DNA of 64,000 nt from an uncultured Litoreibacter sp. (GTDB lineage Bacteria > Pseudomonadota > Alphaproteobacteria > Rhodobacterales > Rhodobacteraceae). Within the stretch, counting starts at the first letter, position 1. The number at the start of each line of letters is the position of its first letter. Below the pieces are notes generated by a model that searched no databases, was not told the origin of the DNA, and saw only the letters and a program-made list of their open reading frames with translations. Positions 32,204 through 41,686 of the stretch are shown in pieces. The stretch lies in the NCBI GenBank assembly GCA_947501685.1, contig CANMWQ010000003.1, forward strand, positions 1-64,000. The letters run 5' to 3'. The position numbers were made by a program, and so were the translations under genes.

Positions 32204-34291
32204 TTATTCGGCGGCGATCTTGATGACCGGCTCCATGCGCGAGAGGATCTCGTCTGACAGATGGCATTTGACCTGATGGCCCTCAGTGAGGTGGCGCACA
32301 GGTGGCAGCTCCTTGTCGCAGAGACCGTCGGGGACCTGATTTTTCCAGCGACAGCGGGTCTGGAACGGGCAGCCCGGAGGTGGGTTCATCGCCGACGGGA
32401 TGTCGCCCTCGAGCACGATATGTTGCTTTTCGATGCTGGTGTCGGCGATGGGCACGGCGGAGAGCAGTGCTTCTGTGTAGGGGTGGTAGGGCGGCTGGAA
32501 CACCTGATCGGTCGTACCCATCTCCACGACATGGCCAAGATACATTACCATAACGCGATCAGACAGATAGCGCACGATGCTCAAGTCGTGGGAGATGAAG
32601 AGAAGCGTGGTTTTATTCTCGCGCTGAATCTCCATCAGAAGGTCGGTGACGGCGGCTTGCACCGACACATCAAGGGCGGAGACGGGCTCGTCTGCCACCA
32701 CGATTTTGGCGTCACCGGCGAAGGCGCGGGCGATGCCGACGCGTTGTTTTTGCCCGCCTGAGAGCTGGCGCGGCATGCGGGTGGCAAATTCGCGCGGCAA
32801 TTTGACCAGATCGAGCAGTTCCAGCATGCGGGTTTCGCGGGCTTTTTCCGTGTCGCCGATACCGAAGATTTCGAGCGCCCTGATGATCTGACGGCCGACG
32901 GTCATCGACGGGTTCAACGTATCAAACGGGTTTTGGAAGACCATCTGCACGTTGGAGATGGTTTTGGTGTCGCGTTCCTCGATCGGGGTGTCTTGAATTT
33001 CGGCGTTGTTTAACAGAATTTTCCCATCCGTTGCCGTTTCTAGCCCCATGAGAACTTTGGCAAAGGTGGATTTGCCGCAGCCGGATTCGCCCACGATGGC
33101 CAGGGTTTCGCTTTCGCGGGCCTCAAAACTCAGCGTTTCATTGGCTTTCACGACCTTTTTGTTGCCGCCGCCAAAGAGTGCGTTGGCCGCGACCTCGTAG
33201 TATTTCTTGAGGTTGTCCATCCGCAAGACCACGTCTCCGGGGGCGGGTTTTTCGGTTTGGGCCCCGACCGAGATGGGCGCGTTCCAGTCGATTTCCTGAA
33301 ATCTTAGGCAGCGGGTTTCATGCCGGTCGCCGCTCAGGACGGGGTACATGTCGATTTGCGATTGGTCACAGAGACCGGGTTCAAAATAGTCGCAGCGCGG
33401 GCCGAAATTGCAGCCCTGAGGGCGTTCATGCGGCAGGGGGAAGTTGCCGGGAATCGCCACGAGGGGGCGGGAGTTTTTGTCCGCACCGGGCAGCGGGATG
33501 GAGCGGAAAAGCGCTTGGGTATAGGGGTGCTGCATCTCGTCGAACACGTCAGAAATCTTACCCGTTTCAACGGTTTCGCCGGAATACATCACGCAGAGGC
33601 GGTCGCAGGTTTCCAGAACCAGACCGAGATTGTGGGAGATGAACAGCATGGAGGTGCCGTATTTCTTGCCGAGATCCTTGACCAGTTCGACGACCGCCGC
33701 CTCCACCGTGACGTCGAGCGCTGTGGTGGGCTCGTCGAGGATCAGGAGCGACGGTTTCGACATCAAAGCCATGGCGATGACGATGCGCTGTTGCTGGCCG
33801 CCGGAGAGCTGATGCGGGAAGCTTTTGAGCATGCGTTCGGGGTCGGGGAGTTTGACGTCTGTGACGACTTCCAAGGCCCGCGCATAGGCTTCTTTTTCCG
33901 ACACGCCCTCATGGATCATCGGCACTTCTATGAGCTGCTTGCCGATCCGCATCGCGGGGTTCAAAGAGGCCATAGGCTCTTGATAAATCATGGCAATTTG
34001 GCTGCCACGGATGTCGCGCAGCTCTTCGGCGCTCATCTCGCCAAGGTCGCGGCCTTTGAATTTGATGGAGCCGCCGACGACGCGGCCGTTGACGCCCAGA
34101 TCCTGCATCACGCCAAGGGCGACGGTGGATTTGCCGCAGCCGGATTCGCCCACCAGACCCATGGCCTCGCCGGGCATGACGGTGCAGGAAAAATCCATCA
34201 CGGCGGGGATTTCGCGCAGCCGTGTGAAGAAGGAAATGGAGAGCTTGTCGATCTCCAGAATGGGGCCGTCATAGGTCTCGTCTACAGCCAT
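32204..34291 (-). CDS. Peptide-type ABC transporter, fused two-domain ATPase
   Basis: A 695-residue protein with two complete ABC ATPase domains in tandem, equivalent to DppD plus DppF. Walker A motifs are GESGCGKST (48-56) and again near residue 400; each half has LSGGQ and a Walker B. Each ends with the oligopeptide-transporter C-terminal region including a cysteine cluster (CNFGPRCDYFEPGLC and CPFQTRCRW). It powers import through the two permeases encoded upstream in the same operon. AAGGAG lies seven bases before the ATG. A run of GTACACA repeats sits in its leader. Confidence 0.93.
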   Translation of the reverse strand: MAVDETYDGPILEIDKLSISFFTRLREIPAVMDFSCTVMPGEAMGLVGESGCGKSTVALGVMQDLGVNGRVVGGSIKFKGRDLGEMSAEELRDIRGSQIAMIYQEPMASLNPAMRIGKQLIEVPMIHEGVSEKEAYARALEVVTDVKLPDPERMLKSFPHQLSGGQQQRIVIAMALMSKPSLLILDEPTTALDVTVEAAVVELVKDLGKKYGTSMLFISHNLGLVLETCDRLCVMYSGETVETGKISDVFDEMQHPYTQALFRSIPLPGADKNSRPLVAIPGNFPLPHERPQGCNFGPRCDYFEPGLCDQSQIDMYPVLSGDRHETRCLRFQEIDWNAPISVGAQTEKPAPGDVVLRMDNLKKYYEVAANALFGGGNKKVVKANETLSFEARESETLAIVGESGCGKSTFAKVLMGLETATDGKILLNNAEIQDTPIEERDTKTISNVQMVFQNPFDTLNPSMTVGRQIIRALEIFGIGDTEKARETRMLELLDLVKLPREFATRMPRQLSGGQKQRVGIARAFAGDAKIVVADEPVSALDVSVQAAVTDLLMEIQRENKTTLLFISHDLSIVRYLSDRVMVMYLGHVVEMGTTDQVFQPPYHPYTEALLSAVPIADTSIEKQHIVLEGDIPSAMNPPPGCPFQTRCRWKNQVPDGLCDKELPPVRHLTEGHQVKCHLSDEILSRMEPVIKIAAE

Positions 34292-34319
34292 TAACCTTCT
34301 CCTTCTTGCGTCATTTGGG

Positions 34320-34352
34320 GCGTACACAGCGCGTACACATCCCGTACACAGC
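34320..34352. repeat. Three tandem GTACACA-type units
   Basis: GCGTACACAGC, GCGTACACATCC and CGTACACAGC follow each other directly, in the leader of the fused ATPase gene and 64 bases after the permease stop codon. Possible protein-binding or mRNA-control site; function unknown. Confidence 0.45.
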
Positions 34353-34415
34353 GCGTCGTGACAGCATGTGCTGACGCGGTGTTAAGTCTGGCGGTTTTTG
34401 TTCCAAAAATCGCCA

Positions 34416-35873
34416 TTAGTCTCTTAGACTTTCTTCACGAAGCCCATCGGCCAACAGGTTCAGGCCCAGCACCAAGCTCATCAGCGCCAAGGCGGGGGCG
34501 ATGGCCGGGTGGGGGTAGACGCTCAGCAGGCGGCGGCCCTGGTTGATCGTGGTCCCCCAGTCGGGGCTTTCGGGGCTGAGGCCGAGGCCGAAGAAGCCCA
34601 ACGTGCCCAGCAGGATCGTGGTGTAGCCGATGCGCAGGCAGAAATCGACAATGAGCGGCCCTCGGGCGTTGGGCAGGATTTCCCAAAGCATGATGTACCA
34701 CGGGCCCTCGCCACGGGTCTGGCCTGCGGCCACGTAGTCCCGGGTTTTGATGTCGAGCACGAGGCCACGCACGATGCGAAACACGGTGGGTGCGTTCACG
34801 AAGACGACGGAGACGAAGACGATCAACACGCCCGCATCCATCGCGATTTGCCCTGTGGGGTCGGCGTCCCATGCGAGGCCCAGATAGATCCAGCCGCCGA
34901 TCAGCACGGTCAGCCCTACGAAGAGGTTGCGCTTGGAGGGCTGGGTGAAATAGCGCGACTGCCACAGCACGATCAGGAAGATGACCGGGAAGAGGAACAG
35001 CACGGCGGCCATGCCGCGGGGGAAGGTGATGCCTTTGCCGAAGACGGAGAACATCTCGTAGCTGCGAATTTCGGGTGTGACCAGAAGGAAGAAGAGCAGG
35101 ATCACCGGGAAGGCCAAGACGAGATTGGCCAGAAAGCTGATGATCGTGTCAAAGCGGCCGCCATAATAGCCAGCAGGCAGGCCGAGCGTGATGCCGACCA
35201 TGAAGGCAAAGGCGGTGGCCGCGGGTGCAATCAGCAGCACCGTGATGGAGCCCGAGACCATGCGGGAGAAGACGTCACGCGCCAGCGTGTCGCCGCCCAG
35301 CAGGTAATGCGGGAACTCGCCTTCCTCCGCGCCGCTCAGGGGGGTGCCGGGGACTTTGTTCTTCATGCCGGATTCCTGGACCAGCACTTCATGGGTGATG
35401 ATCATGTCGAAGAGGCCTGCGAAGATGGCCGTGAAGACCCAGAACATCACAAGCCCAAAGCCGACCATGCCGATGGGGCTGTCGAACAGCTTGCCGTAGA
35501 GGCCAAGCTTGCGCTTGAACATGATGGAGAAGGTGAAGGTCAGGATCAGTGCAATCCAGACGGGCAGGAAGCGTTGCCCGATCTCGCCGATGATGCCCGC
35601 CGCACCATAAGGTGAGACGATGCCGCCCATCAGGTAGAGCACGCTGAGGATCAGCAGCGCGAGAAGGCTGACCAGCGACACGCGGCCCAAAATCTCGGTG
35701 ATGCCATTGCTCGCCACGGCGGTGGTCTCGTTGATGGCGCGCACTTGCGGTGCCGGGGCAAGGAAACTGGCCAGCACATAGGCCAGCGTCGCGGCGAGGA
35801 AGATCACACCGGCGGTGAGGAACAGAGGGTTCAGCGCGGTGCCAAGGCTGCCAGTCCAGGTTAGCGGGTCCAT
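34416..35873 (-). CDS. Peptide-type ABC transporter permease, DppC-like, extended
   Basis: A 485-residue permease, longer than the usual 300 or so for DppC. The C-terminal half carries the inner-membrane-component block (GGDTLARDVFSRMVSGS, then AAGQTRGEGPWYIMLWEILP, the EAA loop). Extra membrane helices occur at the start (about 15-35, 65-88, 100-120) and around 300-345. AAGGAGG precedes the ATG. Fourteen bases separate it from the upstream permease gene. The extension may mean an unusual channel or a separate binding role. Confidence 0.9.
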   Translation of the reverse strand: MDPLTWTGSLGTALNPLFLTAGVIFLAATLAYVLASFLAPAPQVRAINETTAVASNGITEILGRVSLVSLLALLILSVLYLMGGIVSPYGAAGIIGEIGQRFLPVWIALILTFTFSIMFKRKLGLYGKLFDSPIGMVGFGLVMFWVFTAIFAGLFDMIITHEVLVQESGMKNKVPGTPLSGAEEGEFPHYLLGGDTLARDVFSRMVSGSITVLLIAPAATAFAFMVGITLGLPAGYYGGRFDTIISFLANLVLAFPVILLFFLLVTPEIRSYEMFSVFGKGITFPRGMAAVLFLFPVIFLIVLWQSRYFTQPSKRNLFVGLTVLIGGWIYLGLAWDADPTGQIAMDAGVLIVFVSVVFVNAPTVFRIVRGLVLDIKTRDYVAAGQTRGEGPWYIMLWEILPNARGPLIVDFCLRIGYTTILLGTLGFFGLGLSPESPDWGTTINQGRRLLSVYPHPAIAPALALMSLVLGLNLLADGLREESLRD

Positions 35874-35887
35874 TGATCAGGCCTCCT

Positions 35888-36973
35888 TTATGAAATTCGG
35901 ATACGTGGGTTCAGGAACACGTAGCCGATATCTGAGATCAGCTGCGTGACGAGCACCACGAAAACGGCGACAACCGAGCAGCCCAGAAGCAGCTGGATGT
36001 CATTGGTGGAGGCGGCCTGTACCAAGAGCCAGCCGAAGCCTTTGTAGTTGAACAGCGTCTCGGTGATGACCACGCCGGTCAAAAGGTACGGGAATTGCAG
36101 CATGATCACCGTAAAGGGCGCGATCAGCGCGTTGCGCAGCGCGTGTTTCATGACGACCTTGCGGAAGCTGACGCCTTTCAGGCGCGCGGTGCGGATATAT
36201 TGCGCGGTCATGACTTCGGCCATGGAGGCGCGCGTCATCCGGGCGATATAGCCCACGCCGTAGAGCGCGATGGTGGCCACGGGCAGGGTGAAGTTGGCCC
36301 ATGTGATGTCTTCCATGGCCGATGTCGCGGAGCCTTTCAGCAGCGTGCGGCCCGAGATCCAGCCCATATCGGCCAGAAACACATTGAGCGGCGAGGCGGA
36401 GGCGGCGAAGACCGCGATGAAAATAACACCCGACACATATTCGGGCGTGGCCGAGGAGGCGATGGCAAATGTGGAGAGCGAGCGGTCCATCCGCGAGCCC
36501 TCCCGCATGCCGGCCAGAATGCCGATGATGAGTGCGACGGGGATCATCACGGCAAAGGCCGCGAGCGCCAGCCAGCCGGTAAGGCCCAGCCGTTTGGCGA
36601 TGATGCCGCCTGCGTCATCTTTGAAGGTGACCGACTGGCCCCAGTCGCCTTGCAACACGCCACAATAGGTCGGCGCTGTGGCGGGATCGGCTCCCGGCGC
36701 GATGCAGCGGCCTGTGATGGTGCCGTCCTCGTCGGTGAATGTGTGGCCCGGCAGGATCCCTAGCCATTGGCCATAGCCCTTGAAGACTGGCTCCAGATAG
36801 CCCTCTCGATCCAGATAGCTGGCGACGGCCTCGTCCGACATGCGGAAGTTGCCTTGCGTCTTGGCCAGCTTTTCGAGGTTCGGATAGAGTGTCGTCATGA
36901 AGTAGACGATGAAGGTCAGGCACAAGGCCGTCAGCAGCATCACCCCGACACGGCGGAGGAGAAACAATCCCAT
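35888..36973 (-). CDS. Peptide-type ABC transporter permease, DppB-like
   Basis: A 361-residue permease with the DppB start (a helix from residue 5, then FRMSDEAVASYLDREGY in the first periplasmic part) and six membrane helices. The EAA-type loop is MRASMAEVMTAQYIRTARLK followed by GVSFRKVVMKHALRNALI. It forms the pore with the DppC-like protein. It lies second in the operon, 130 bases after the binding-protein gene, with a terminator-like stem between, which should make binding protein more abundant than the membrane parts. Confidence 0.92.
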   Translation of the reverse strand: MGLFLLRRVGVMLLTALCLTFIVYFMTTLYPNLEKLAKTQGNFRMSDEAVASYLDREGYLEPVFKGYGQWLGILPGHTFTDEDGTITGRCIAPGADPATAPTYCGVLQGDWGQSVTFKDDAGGIIAKRLGLTGWLALAAFAVMIPVALIIGILAGMREGSRMDRSLSTFAIASSATPEYVSGVIFIAVFAASASPLNVFLADMGWISGRTLLKGSATSAMEDITWANFTLPVATIALYGVGYIARMTRASMAEVMTAQYIRTARLKGVSFRKVVMKHALRNALIAPFTVIMLQFPYLLTGVVITETLFNYKGFGWLLVQAASTNDIQLLLGCSVVAVFVVLVTQLISDIGYVFLNPRIRIS

Positions 36974-37055
36974 GGGAATTCCCTGTCAGTTCAGTTGCCC
37001 CACGCGGCCTGACCCATTTTTGCTAGGGGCTTTGGATGGCATGGCGGGGGAGGTG

Positions 37056-37088
37056 AAAAGGGCCGCCTCCTGATCTGGAGACGGCCCC
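37056..37088 (-). terminator. Attenuating terminator after the binding-protein gene
   Basis: GGGCCGCCTCC (37060-37070) pairs with GGAGACGGCCC (37077-37087), one mismatch, loop TGATCT; on the minus strand TTTT follows. It lies between the binding-protein and permease genes of one operon, so partial termination there is likely. Confidence 0.75.
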
Positions 37089-37106
37089 GTTTCGGAGTGG
37101 CTGAGC

Positions 37107-38774
37107 TTAGGCTTTCAGCGCCCACTTATAGATTTGTGGCAGGTAGGCGATGTGCATATCCACGCCCACAAGGTTGTCCTTGTGGTGACGCGAGATTTTG
37201 CGCCAGTAGGGCTGGATCGTGACACCTTCCTCGATGACCATGCCTTGCAGCTTGCCCATCACCTCGCGGCGGGCCTCTACGTCGGCAATGGAGTTGGCCT
37301 CGGCCAGCAGCGCGTCGAATTCCGCGTTGGCCCAGCCAAACTCGTTCCATGCCTCACCGGACCGGTAGGCCAGCGACAGCACTTGCGTGCCGAGCGGGCG
37401 GTGGTTCCAGTTGGTGGAGGAGAACGGGTATTTCGACCAGTCATTCCAGAAGGTCGAACCCGGCATGATGGTCCGCTTGACGTTGATGCCAGCGTCGCGC
37501 AGCTGGGCTGCGACGGCGTCGGTTGTGTCCATGCGGTAGCCGCCGTCGATGGAGATCAGCTCGTGCTCATAGTCGCCCATGCCTGCCTCTTCCATCAGAG
37601 CCTTGGCGCCAGCGGGGTCATGCGGGATACGGGTGACGCCTGCGTTATGCTCGGGGTGAACCGGGCCCACGTGGCAGTTGTCAGCCGTTTCACCGATACC
37701 GGCAAGGCCAAGCTCCAAGAGCACGTTGTTGTCGCAGGCCATGGCCAGCGCCTTGCGGACGCGCTTGTCCTCATAGGGGCGCTTGCCATCAACTTCGGCC
37801 AGCTGGTTTGGACGGATGACCAAAGTCGCACCGGAGGTCACTTCGGAATGCGTCAGGCCGAGGCTCGACATCACTTCGATAAACTCGCCTTGGCTTTCCC
37901 AGTTCATGTCGATCTCGTCAGCCTCATAGGCGGCAAGATGTGCTGCCGGGTCGGTGCCGTAATCGATGAACTCGATGCGATCAAGGAACGCGCCTTTGCC
38001 AGCGGCATAGCCCCACCAGTCATGGCCTTCGTTGCGGACCAGAACGGATTTGACGCCCACTTCGTGGCTTTCGTTCAGATAGGGGCCAGTGCCGACCTGA
38101 TTGCTCAGCATGTCTTCGCCGTTGAAGCCTGCAGGCACGATGGCGGCCGGGTAATCGGCCATGCCAGCGACCAGTGTGATGTCAGGCGCAGGCAGGTTCA
38201 GCACAACCGTGTGCGAGCCGGCCACTTCGATGGCACCGGGCAGCGCTTTGTTGTCTTCGCCGATCAGGATGGCGAAACGACCCGCCATGGAATTGCCTTC
38301 AACGTCCTTCTCGCACCAACCTTCGATGTTGCGCGCAACATCCTCGGCGGTGAAGTCGGAGCCGTCATTCCACTTGACACCCTGACGGACGTTCAGCGTG
38401 TATTTGGTGGCGTCTTCGTTGACTTCCCAGGACTCGAGCAGCATCGGCTCGAAGGACCCGTCGGAGTTGTACTCAACCAGATATTCCAGCCAGCCAGCGG
38501 AGACCGTGGCGATCTGGGTCCAGTCATAGGTGCGCGGATCTTTGAGTGCGCGCACTTCCATTTCCATGCGCAGCGTGCCGCCTTGCTGGGCGTGGCCGTC
38601 GGCCATTGCAGGCTTGGTGCCACCGATCAGCGCGTATGCGCCAGCCGATGTGACGCCCAGCATGGTCGCGCGCGACATGAATTCGCGGCGGTCCATATGA
38701 CCGGCTTTATATTCTTTCGCGTACATTTCTGCGGCGGAGTGCACCTGCGCCCCGGTCAGCGTTTTCGTTGTCAT
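37107..38774 (-). CDS. Peptide-type ABC transporter substrate-binding protein
   Basis: A 555-residue family 5 solute-binding protein. The N-terminus carries [20 protein letters not shown], a twin-arginine-type signal, so it may be exported folded. The mature chain shows the family landmarks: [26 protein letters not shown], and [10 protein letters not shown]. Peptides, opines or similar are likely ligands; the pocket cannot be read. GGGAG stands six bases before the ATG. It is the first gene of the operon. A tandem 11-bp repeat is 62-83 bases upstream, and an AraC-type regulator gene lies beyond it. Confidence 0.9.
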   Translation of the reverse strand: MTTKTLTGAQVHSAAEMYAKEYKAGHMDRREFMSRATMLGVTSAGAYALIGGTKPAMADGHAQQGGTLRMEMEVRALKDPRTYDWTQIATVSAGWLEYLVEYNSDGSFEPMLLESWEVNEDATKYTLNVRQGVKWNDGSDFTAEDVARNIEGWCEKDVEGNSMAGRFAILIGEDNKALPGAIEVAGSHTVVLNLPAPDITLVAGMADYPAAIVPAGFNGEDMLSNQVGTGPYLNESHEVGVKSVLVRNEGHDWWGYAAGKGAFLDRIEFIDYGTDPAAHLAAYEADEIDMNWESQGEFIEVMSSLGLTHSEVTSGATLVIRPNQLAEVDGKRPYEDKRVRKALAMACDNNVLLELGLAGIGETADNCHVGPVHPEHNAGVTRIPHDPAGAKALMEEAGMGDYEHELISIDGGYRMDTTDAVAAQLRDAGINVKRTIMPGSTFWNDWSKYPFSSTNWNHRPLGTQVLSLAYRSGEAWNEFGWANAEFDALLAEANSIADVEARREVMGKLQGMVIEEGVTIQPYWRKISRHHKDNLVGVDMHIAYLPQIYKWALKA

Positions 38775-39078
38775 GTCTATCTCCCTGTTGGACATTGACG
38801 AATTTCAGAGATGGCAGGGTAGCGGGTCGTGCGCGCAGATACAAATCAGATACAAATCACTGCCCTGCGCTTATGACGCCCGGTCCCATTTAGCGGTCTT
38901 TTCTAAAGCCCCCTCATCTCCCTTGCCCGCGGCTTGTCGGGCGTGAACGGTTATTCCGCCCCAATTAGGCCATGAGGTCAACGGCTGTATCCGCCGATTT
39001 GGAGGTTTTTTGCGACATATCCTTTGTCAATCAGCAACATGGCCCCCGACATGGCTAGATGACGTAGCGGAAACTGTC
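38775..39078. other. Promoter region of the transporter operon
   Basis: A 304-base gap with no gene visible. It contains the tandem repeat at 38836-38857 and must hold the operon promoter. The AraC-family gene ends at its far side. No convincing -35/-10 pair was picked out. Confidence 0.4.
38836..38857. repeat. Tandem CAGATACAAAT repeat, candidate operator
   Basis: CAGATACAAAT is repeated twice without a gap, about 70 bases upstream of the binding-protein start. AraC-family regulators bind direct repeats one helical turn apart, and such a gene is the next one upstream. Confidence 0.5.
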
Positions 39079-39912
39079 TCAGCGGCGCGCTTTGCGAAAC
39101 ATGGTGGGGTTCTGGCCTGTCTGGGCCAGAAAGGCGCGGGTGAAATAGGCGGGCGAGGAGAAGCCCAGCCGCTCCGAGATCACCTTGATCGGTTCATTGG
39201 TATGGACCAGCGCCTCGCAGGCGGCGTTGATGATGCGCTCATTGAGCAGCGCGGAGGCCGGTTTGCCGACAGAGCCTTGGGTCAGCCGGGTCAGATGCGT
39301 CGGCGTCACCCGCAGCTCGGAGGCAAACTCACCCACGGATTTGCCCTCGTGATGGCCGATGGCCACGACATGGCTGAAGCGCGAAAGAAGCTTGTCGGAT
39401 TTGCCCAGCTGCTCCTGAGGTTGGTCGGATAAAAGGCGGTCCAGCCAGACGGCGATCATCATCACATGCGCCTGCACCGCGCGGCGTTGCCCGGTGCGCA
39501 GCTCTGCCAGCTCGCGCGACAGCGCGTCGATCAGCCCGCCCAGCTCCGCCTGCGATTGGACCGAGCCAGCGCGCACCAAAGCGGGGCGGCGCGGGAAGCC
39601 GGCATGCTCGTCATTGGGCAGCGACAGCACCATGCCTTGCGGTTGAGCAAACATGTCGTAGCTAAATAGCGTGTTGCGGGGGATATAAATGGCGGTGTTC
39701 GGGCCGACGCCGCGCAGGCGGCAATCGACCATGAAACGGCCCTGACCACGGGTGATCCAGAACAAAACCGGGTGGTCCAGCGAGCGTGCTGCATCCGATT
39801 TCCACGTCTCACGGCGCTGCAACGCGCCGATGGTTTCCACAAATGGCAGGCGATTCAAGGGCATGGGGGCGGCAGGCTCTTCCAGGGCGGCAGGTTCGAA
39901 TTGGTCAGACAT
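39079..39912 (-). CDS. AraC-family transcriptional regulator
   Basis: A 277-residue regulator. An N-terminal cupin-like sensor (LFWITRGQGRFMVDCRLRG, then IYIPRNTLFSYD) precedes the AraC double helix-turn-helix: VGEFASELRVTPTHLTRLTQ and IKVISERLGFSSPAYFTRAF. GAGGAA precedes the ATG by nine bases. It lies directly upstream of, and on the same strand as, the peptide-type transporter operon, so it is the likely local regulator; effector unknown. Confidence 0.9.
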   Translation of the reverse strand: MSDQFEPAALEEPAAPMPLNRLPFVETIGALQRRETWKSDAARSLDHPVLFWITRGQGRFMVDCRLRGVGPNTAIYIPRNTLFSYDMFAQPQGMVLSLPNDEHAGFPRRPALVRAGSVQSQAELGGLIDALSRELAELRTGQRRAVQAHVMMIAVWLDRLLSDQPQEQLGKSDKLLSRFSHVVAIGHHEGKSVGEFASELRVTPTHLTRLTQGSVGKPASALLNERIINAACEALVHTNEPIKVISERLGFSSPAYFTRAFLAQTGQNPTMFRKARR

Positions 39913-39956
39913 TATAGCTATTCCTCTGTTCGATTCGAGTCAAAGGTTGAAAAACG

Positions 39957-40832
39957 TCAAATATATGGAACACTCGCATCAATTTGATGCCACGATTTCA
40001 TGCGCGCCTTGAACCAAGTGCGCTGCCGCTTAGCATATTGACGCGAGGCGATTATGGAACGCTCCCTTGCTTCAATGAGCGTCATTTCGCCGTTTAGATG
40101 GGCCATGAGCTCGGGCGCGCCGATGGCTTTTGCCGATGGTCTGTCGGGGTTCCAGTCCGTTTGCAGCGCGCGCACTTCATCCAGCGCGCCGCGTTCCAAC
40201 ATCTGGTCAAAACGGCGGGTGATGCGGTCGTTCAGCCAGTCTTTGTCTGCGTTCAGCACCAGCGCTGTGGCCTTGTTCAAGGGCAGTAAAGGCGGCGGGG
40301 TTTCGTCCTGCCAATCGGCGATGGAGCGGCCCGTGGCGCGCAGCACCTCCCAAGCGCGCTGCACGCGGGCCGGGTTGAGCGTGTCGATGCGGGCGCAGGT
40401 CTCCTCGTCCAGCGCGGCGAGTTTCTCGGCATGGGGCAGGGCATTTGCCTGCGTCCGCACGGCCTCCGGCGTTGGTGGGATATCTGCCAGACCTTCGGTG
40501 AGCGCGGTGAAGTTCAGCCCCGTGCCGCCCACGATGATGGGCCGGGTGCTCTTGAGAAACGGCGTCACCTCGCGCAGCCATGTGCCGGTGGAATAGGGCG
40601 CGGTGTAAGGGACATGGCCGTAGAGTGCGTGCGGCGCGCGGGCCAGCTCGGCGGCATCGGGGCGGGCGGACAGCTGCTGCCAGCAGTCAAACACCTGCAA
40701 CGCGTCGGCATTGACCACCGTGCCGCCCTGCGCATCCGCTATGGCCAAGGCCAGCGACGACTTGCCCGACGCCGTGGGCCCCGCGAGAAGCACCGGGCTG
40801 TCTGGGTCAATGCGGGCGAGCAGATCTGGCAT
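39957..40832 (-). CDS. miaA: tRNA dimethylallyltransferase
   Basis: A 291-residue MiaA, which adds a dimethylallyl group to A37 of tRNAs reading UNN codons. The P-loop GPTASGKSS (18-26), [29 protein letters not shown] and [20 protein letters not shown] are family blocks; the region [17 protein letters not shown] binds tRNA. The ATG at 40832 gives the usual start; the extension upstream is not supported. Divergent from pyrH. Slightly short, as in other Rhodobacterales. Confidence 0.93.
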   Translation of the reverse strand: MPDLLARIDPDSPVLLAGPTASGKSSLALAIADAQGGTVVNADALQVFDCWQQLSARPDAAELARAPHALYGHVPYTAPYSTGTWLREVTPFLKSTRPIIVGGTGLNFTALTEGLADIPPTPEAVRTQANALPHAEKLAALDEETCARIDTLNPARVQRAWEVLRATGRSIADWQDETPPPLLPLNKATALVLNADKDWLNDRITRRFDQMLERGALDEVRALQTDWNPDRPSAKAIGAPELMAHLNGEMTLIEARERSIIASRQYAKRQRTWFKARMKSWHQIDASVPYI

Positions 40833-40948
40833 GCGGGTCCTGCGAAAAGCGGCGAAGTTGCGAAAGGGGGTAAGTTGGGCGTTGTAACTGCCTGCGTTTT
40901 CCGACATTTTGCCACAGATTTGCAAGCAGCCAAGCATGAGGCCCGATG

Positions 40949-41686
40949 ATGAGCAGCACCACCCCCGACACCGCCTATACACGCGTTCTTCTGAAAATTT
41001 CAGGCGAGGCGCTGATGGGGGATCAGGGGTTCGGGCTGCACCCGCCCACCGTTGAGCGCATCGCCCGCGAGATCAAGATCGTCCACGATATGGGCGTGGA
41101 GATCTGCATGGTGATCGGCGGCGGCAATATTTTCCGCGGGCTGCAAGGCTCCGCCCAAGGGATGGAACGCACCACGGCGGATTACATGGGCATGCTGGCC
41201 ACCGTGATGAATGCGCTGGCCATGCAGGGCGCGATGGAGGCTTTGGGCATCCACACGCGGGTGATCTCCGCCATCACCATGAATGAGGTCGCAGAGCCTT
41301 ACATCCGCCGCCGCGCCGTGCGCCATCTGGAAAAGAAGCGGGTCTGCATCTTTGCCGCCGGAACGGGCAATCCTTATTTCACCACCGACACCGCCTGCGC
41401 CCTGCGCGCCAATGAGATGTCCTGTCAGGCGATTTTCATGGGCAAGAACGGTGTGGACGGGATCTATGACAAGGACCCCAAGACCAATGCCGATGCCAAG
41501 CGCTACGACGTGGTCAGCTATGACGAGGTGCTGCAAAAGAACCTCAAGGTGATGGATGCCTCCGCGATTGCGTTGGCCCGTGAAAACAACCTGCCGCTGA
41601 TCGTGTTCTCGATTGATGCGCCCGGCGGTTTCAAAAGCATCCTTGAGGGCAAAGGAACGTTCACACGGGTTCAACGCGCGGCCTAG
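40949..41686 (+). CDS. pyrH: Uridylate kinase
   Basis: A 245-residue UMP kinase of the amino-acid-kinase fold that makes [56 protein letters not shown] and [16 protein letters not shown] are typical. Two ATGs are adjacent; I use the second because GAGG is then seven bases away. Its stop codon shares a CTAG with the convergent Hint gene. frr follows about 1.2 kb later; the Hint gene breaks the usual pyrH-frr run. Confidence 0.95.
   Translation: MSSTTPDTAYTRVLLKISGEALMGDQGFGLHPPTVERIAREIKIVHDMGVEICMVIGGGNIFRGLQGSAQGMERTTADYMGMLATVMNALAMQGAMEALGIHTRVISAITMNEVAEPYIRRRAVRHLEKKRVCIFAAGTGNPYFTTDTACALRANEMSCQAIFMGKNGVDGIYDKDPKTNADAKRYDVVSYDEVLQKNLKVMDASAIALARENNLPLIVFSIDAPGGFKSILEGKGTFTRVQRAA

Noticed and set aside
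37134-38798. 554-codon open frame on the plus strand across the binding-protein gene
   Set aside because: Antisense shadow of a well-supported family 5 binding protein.
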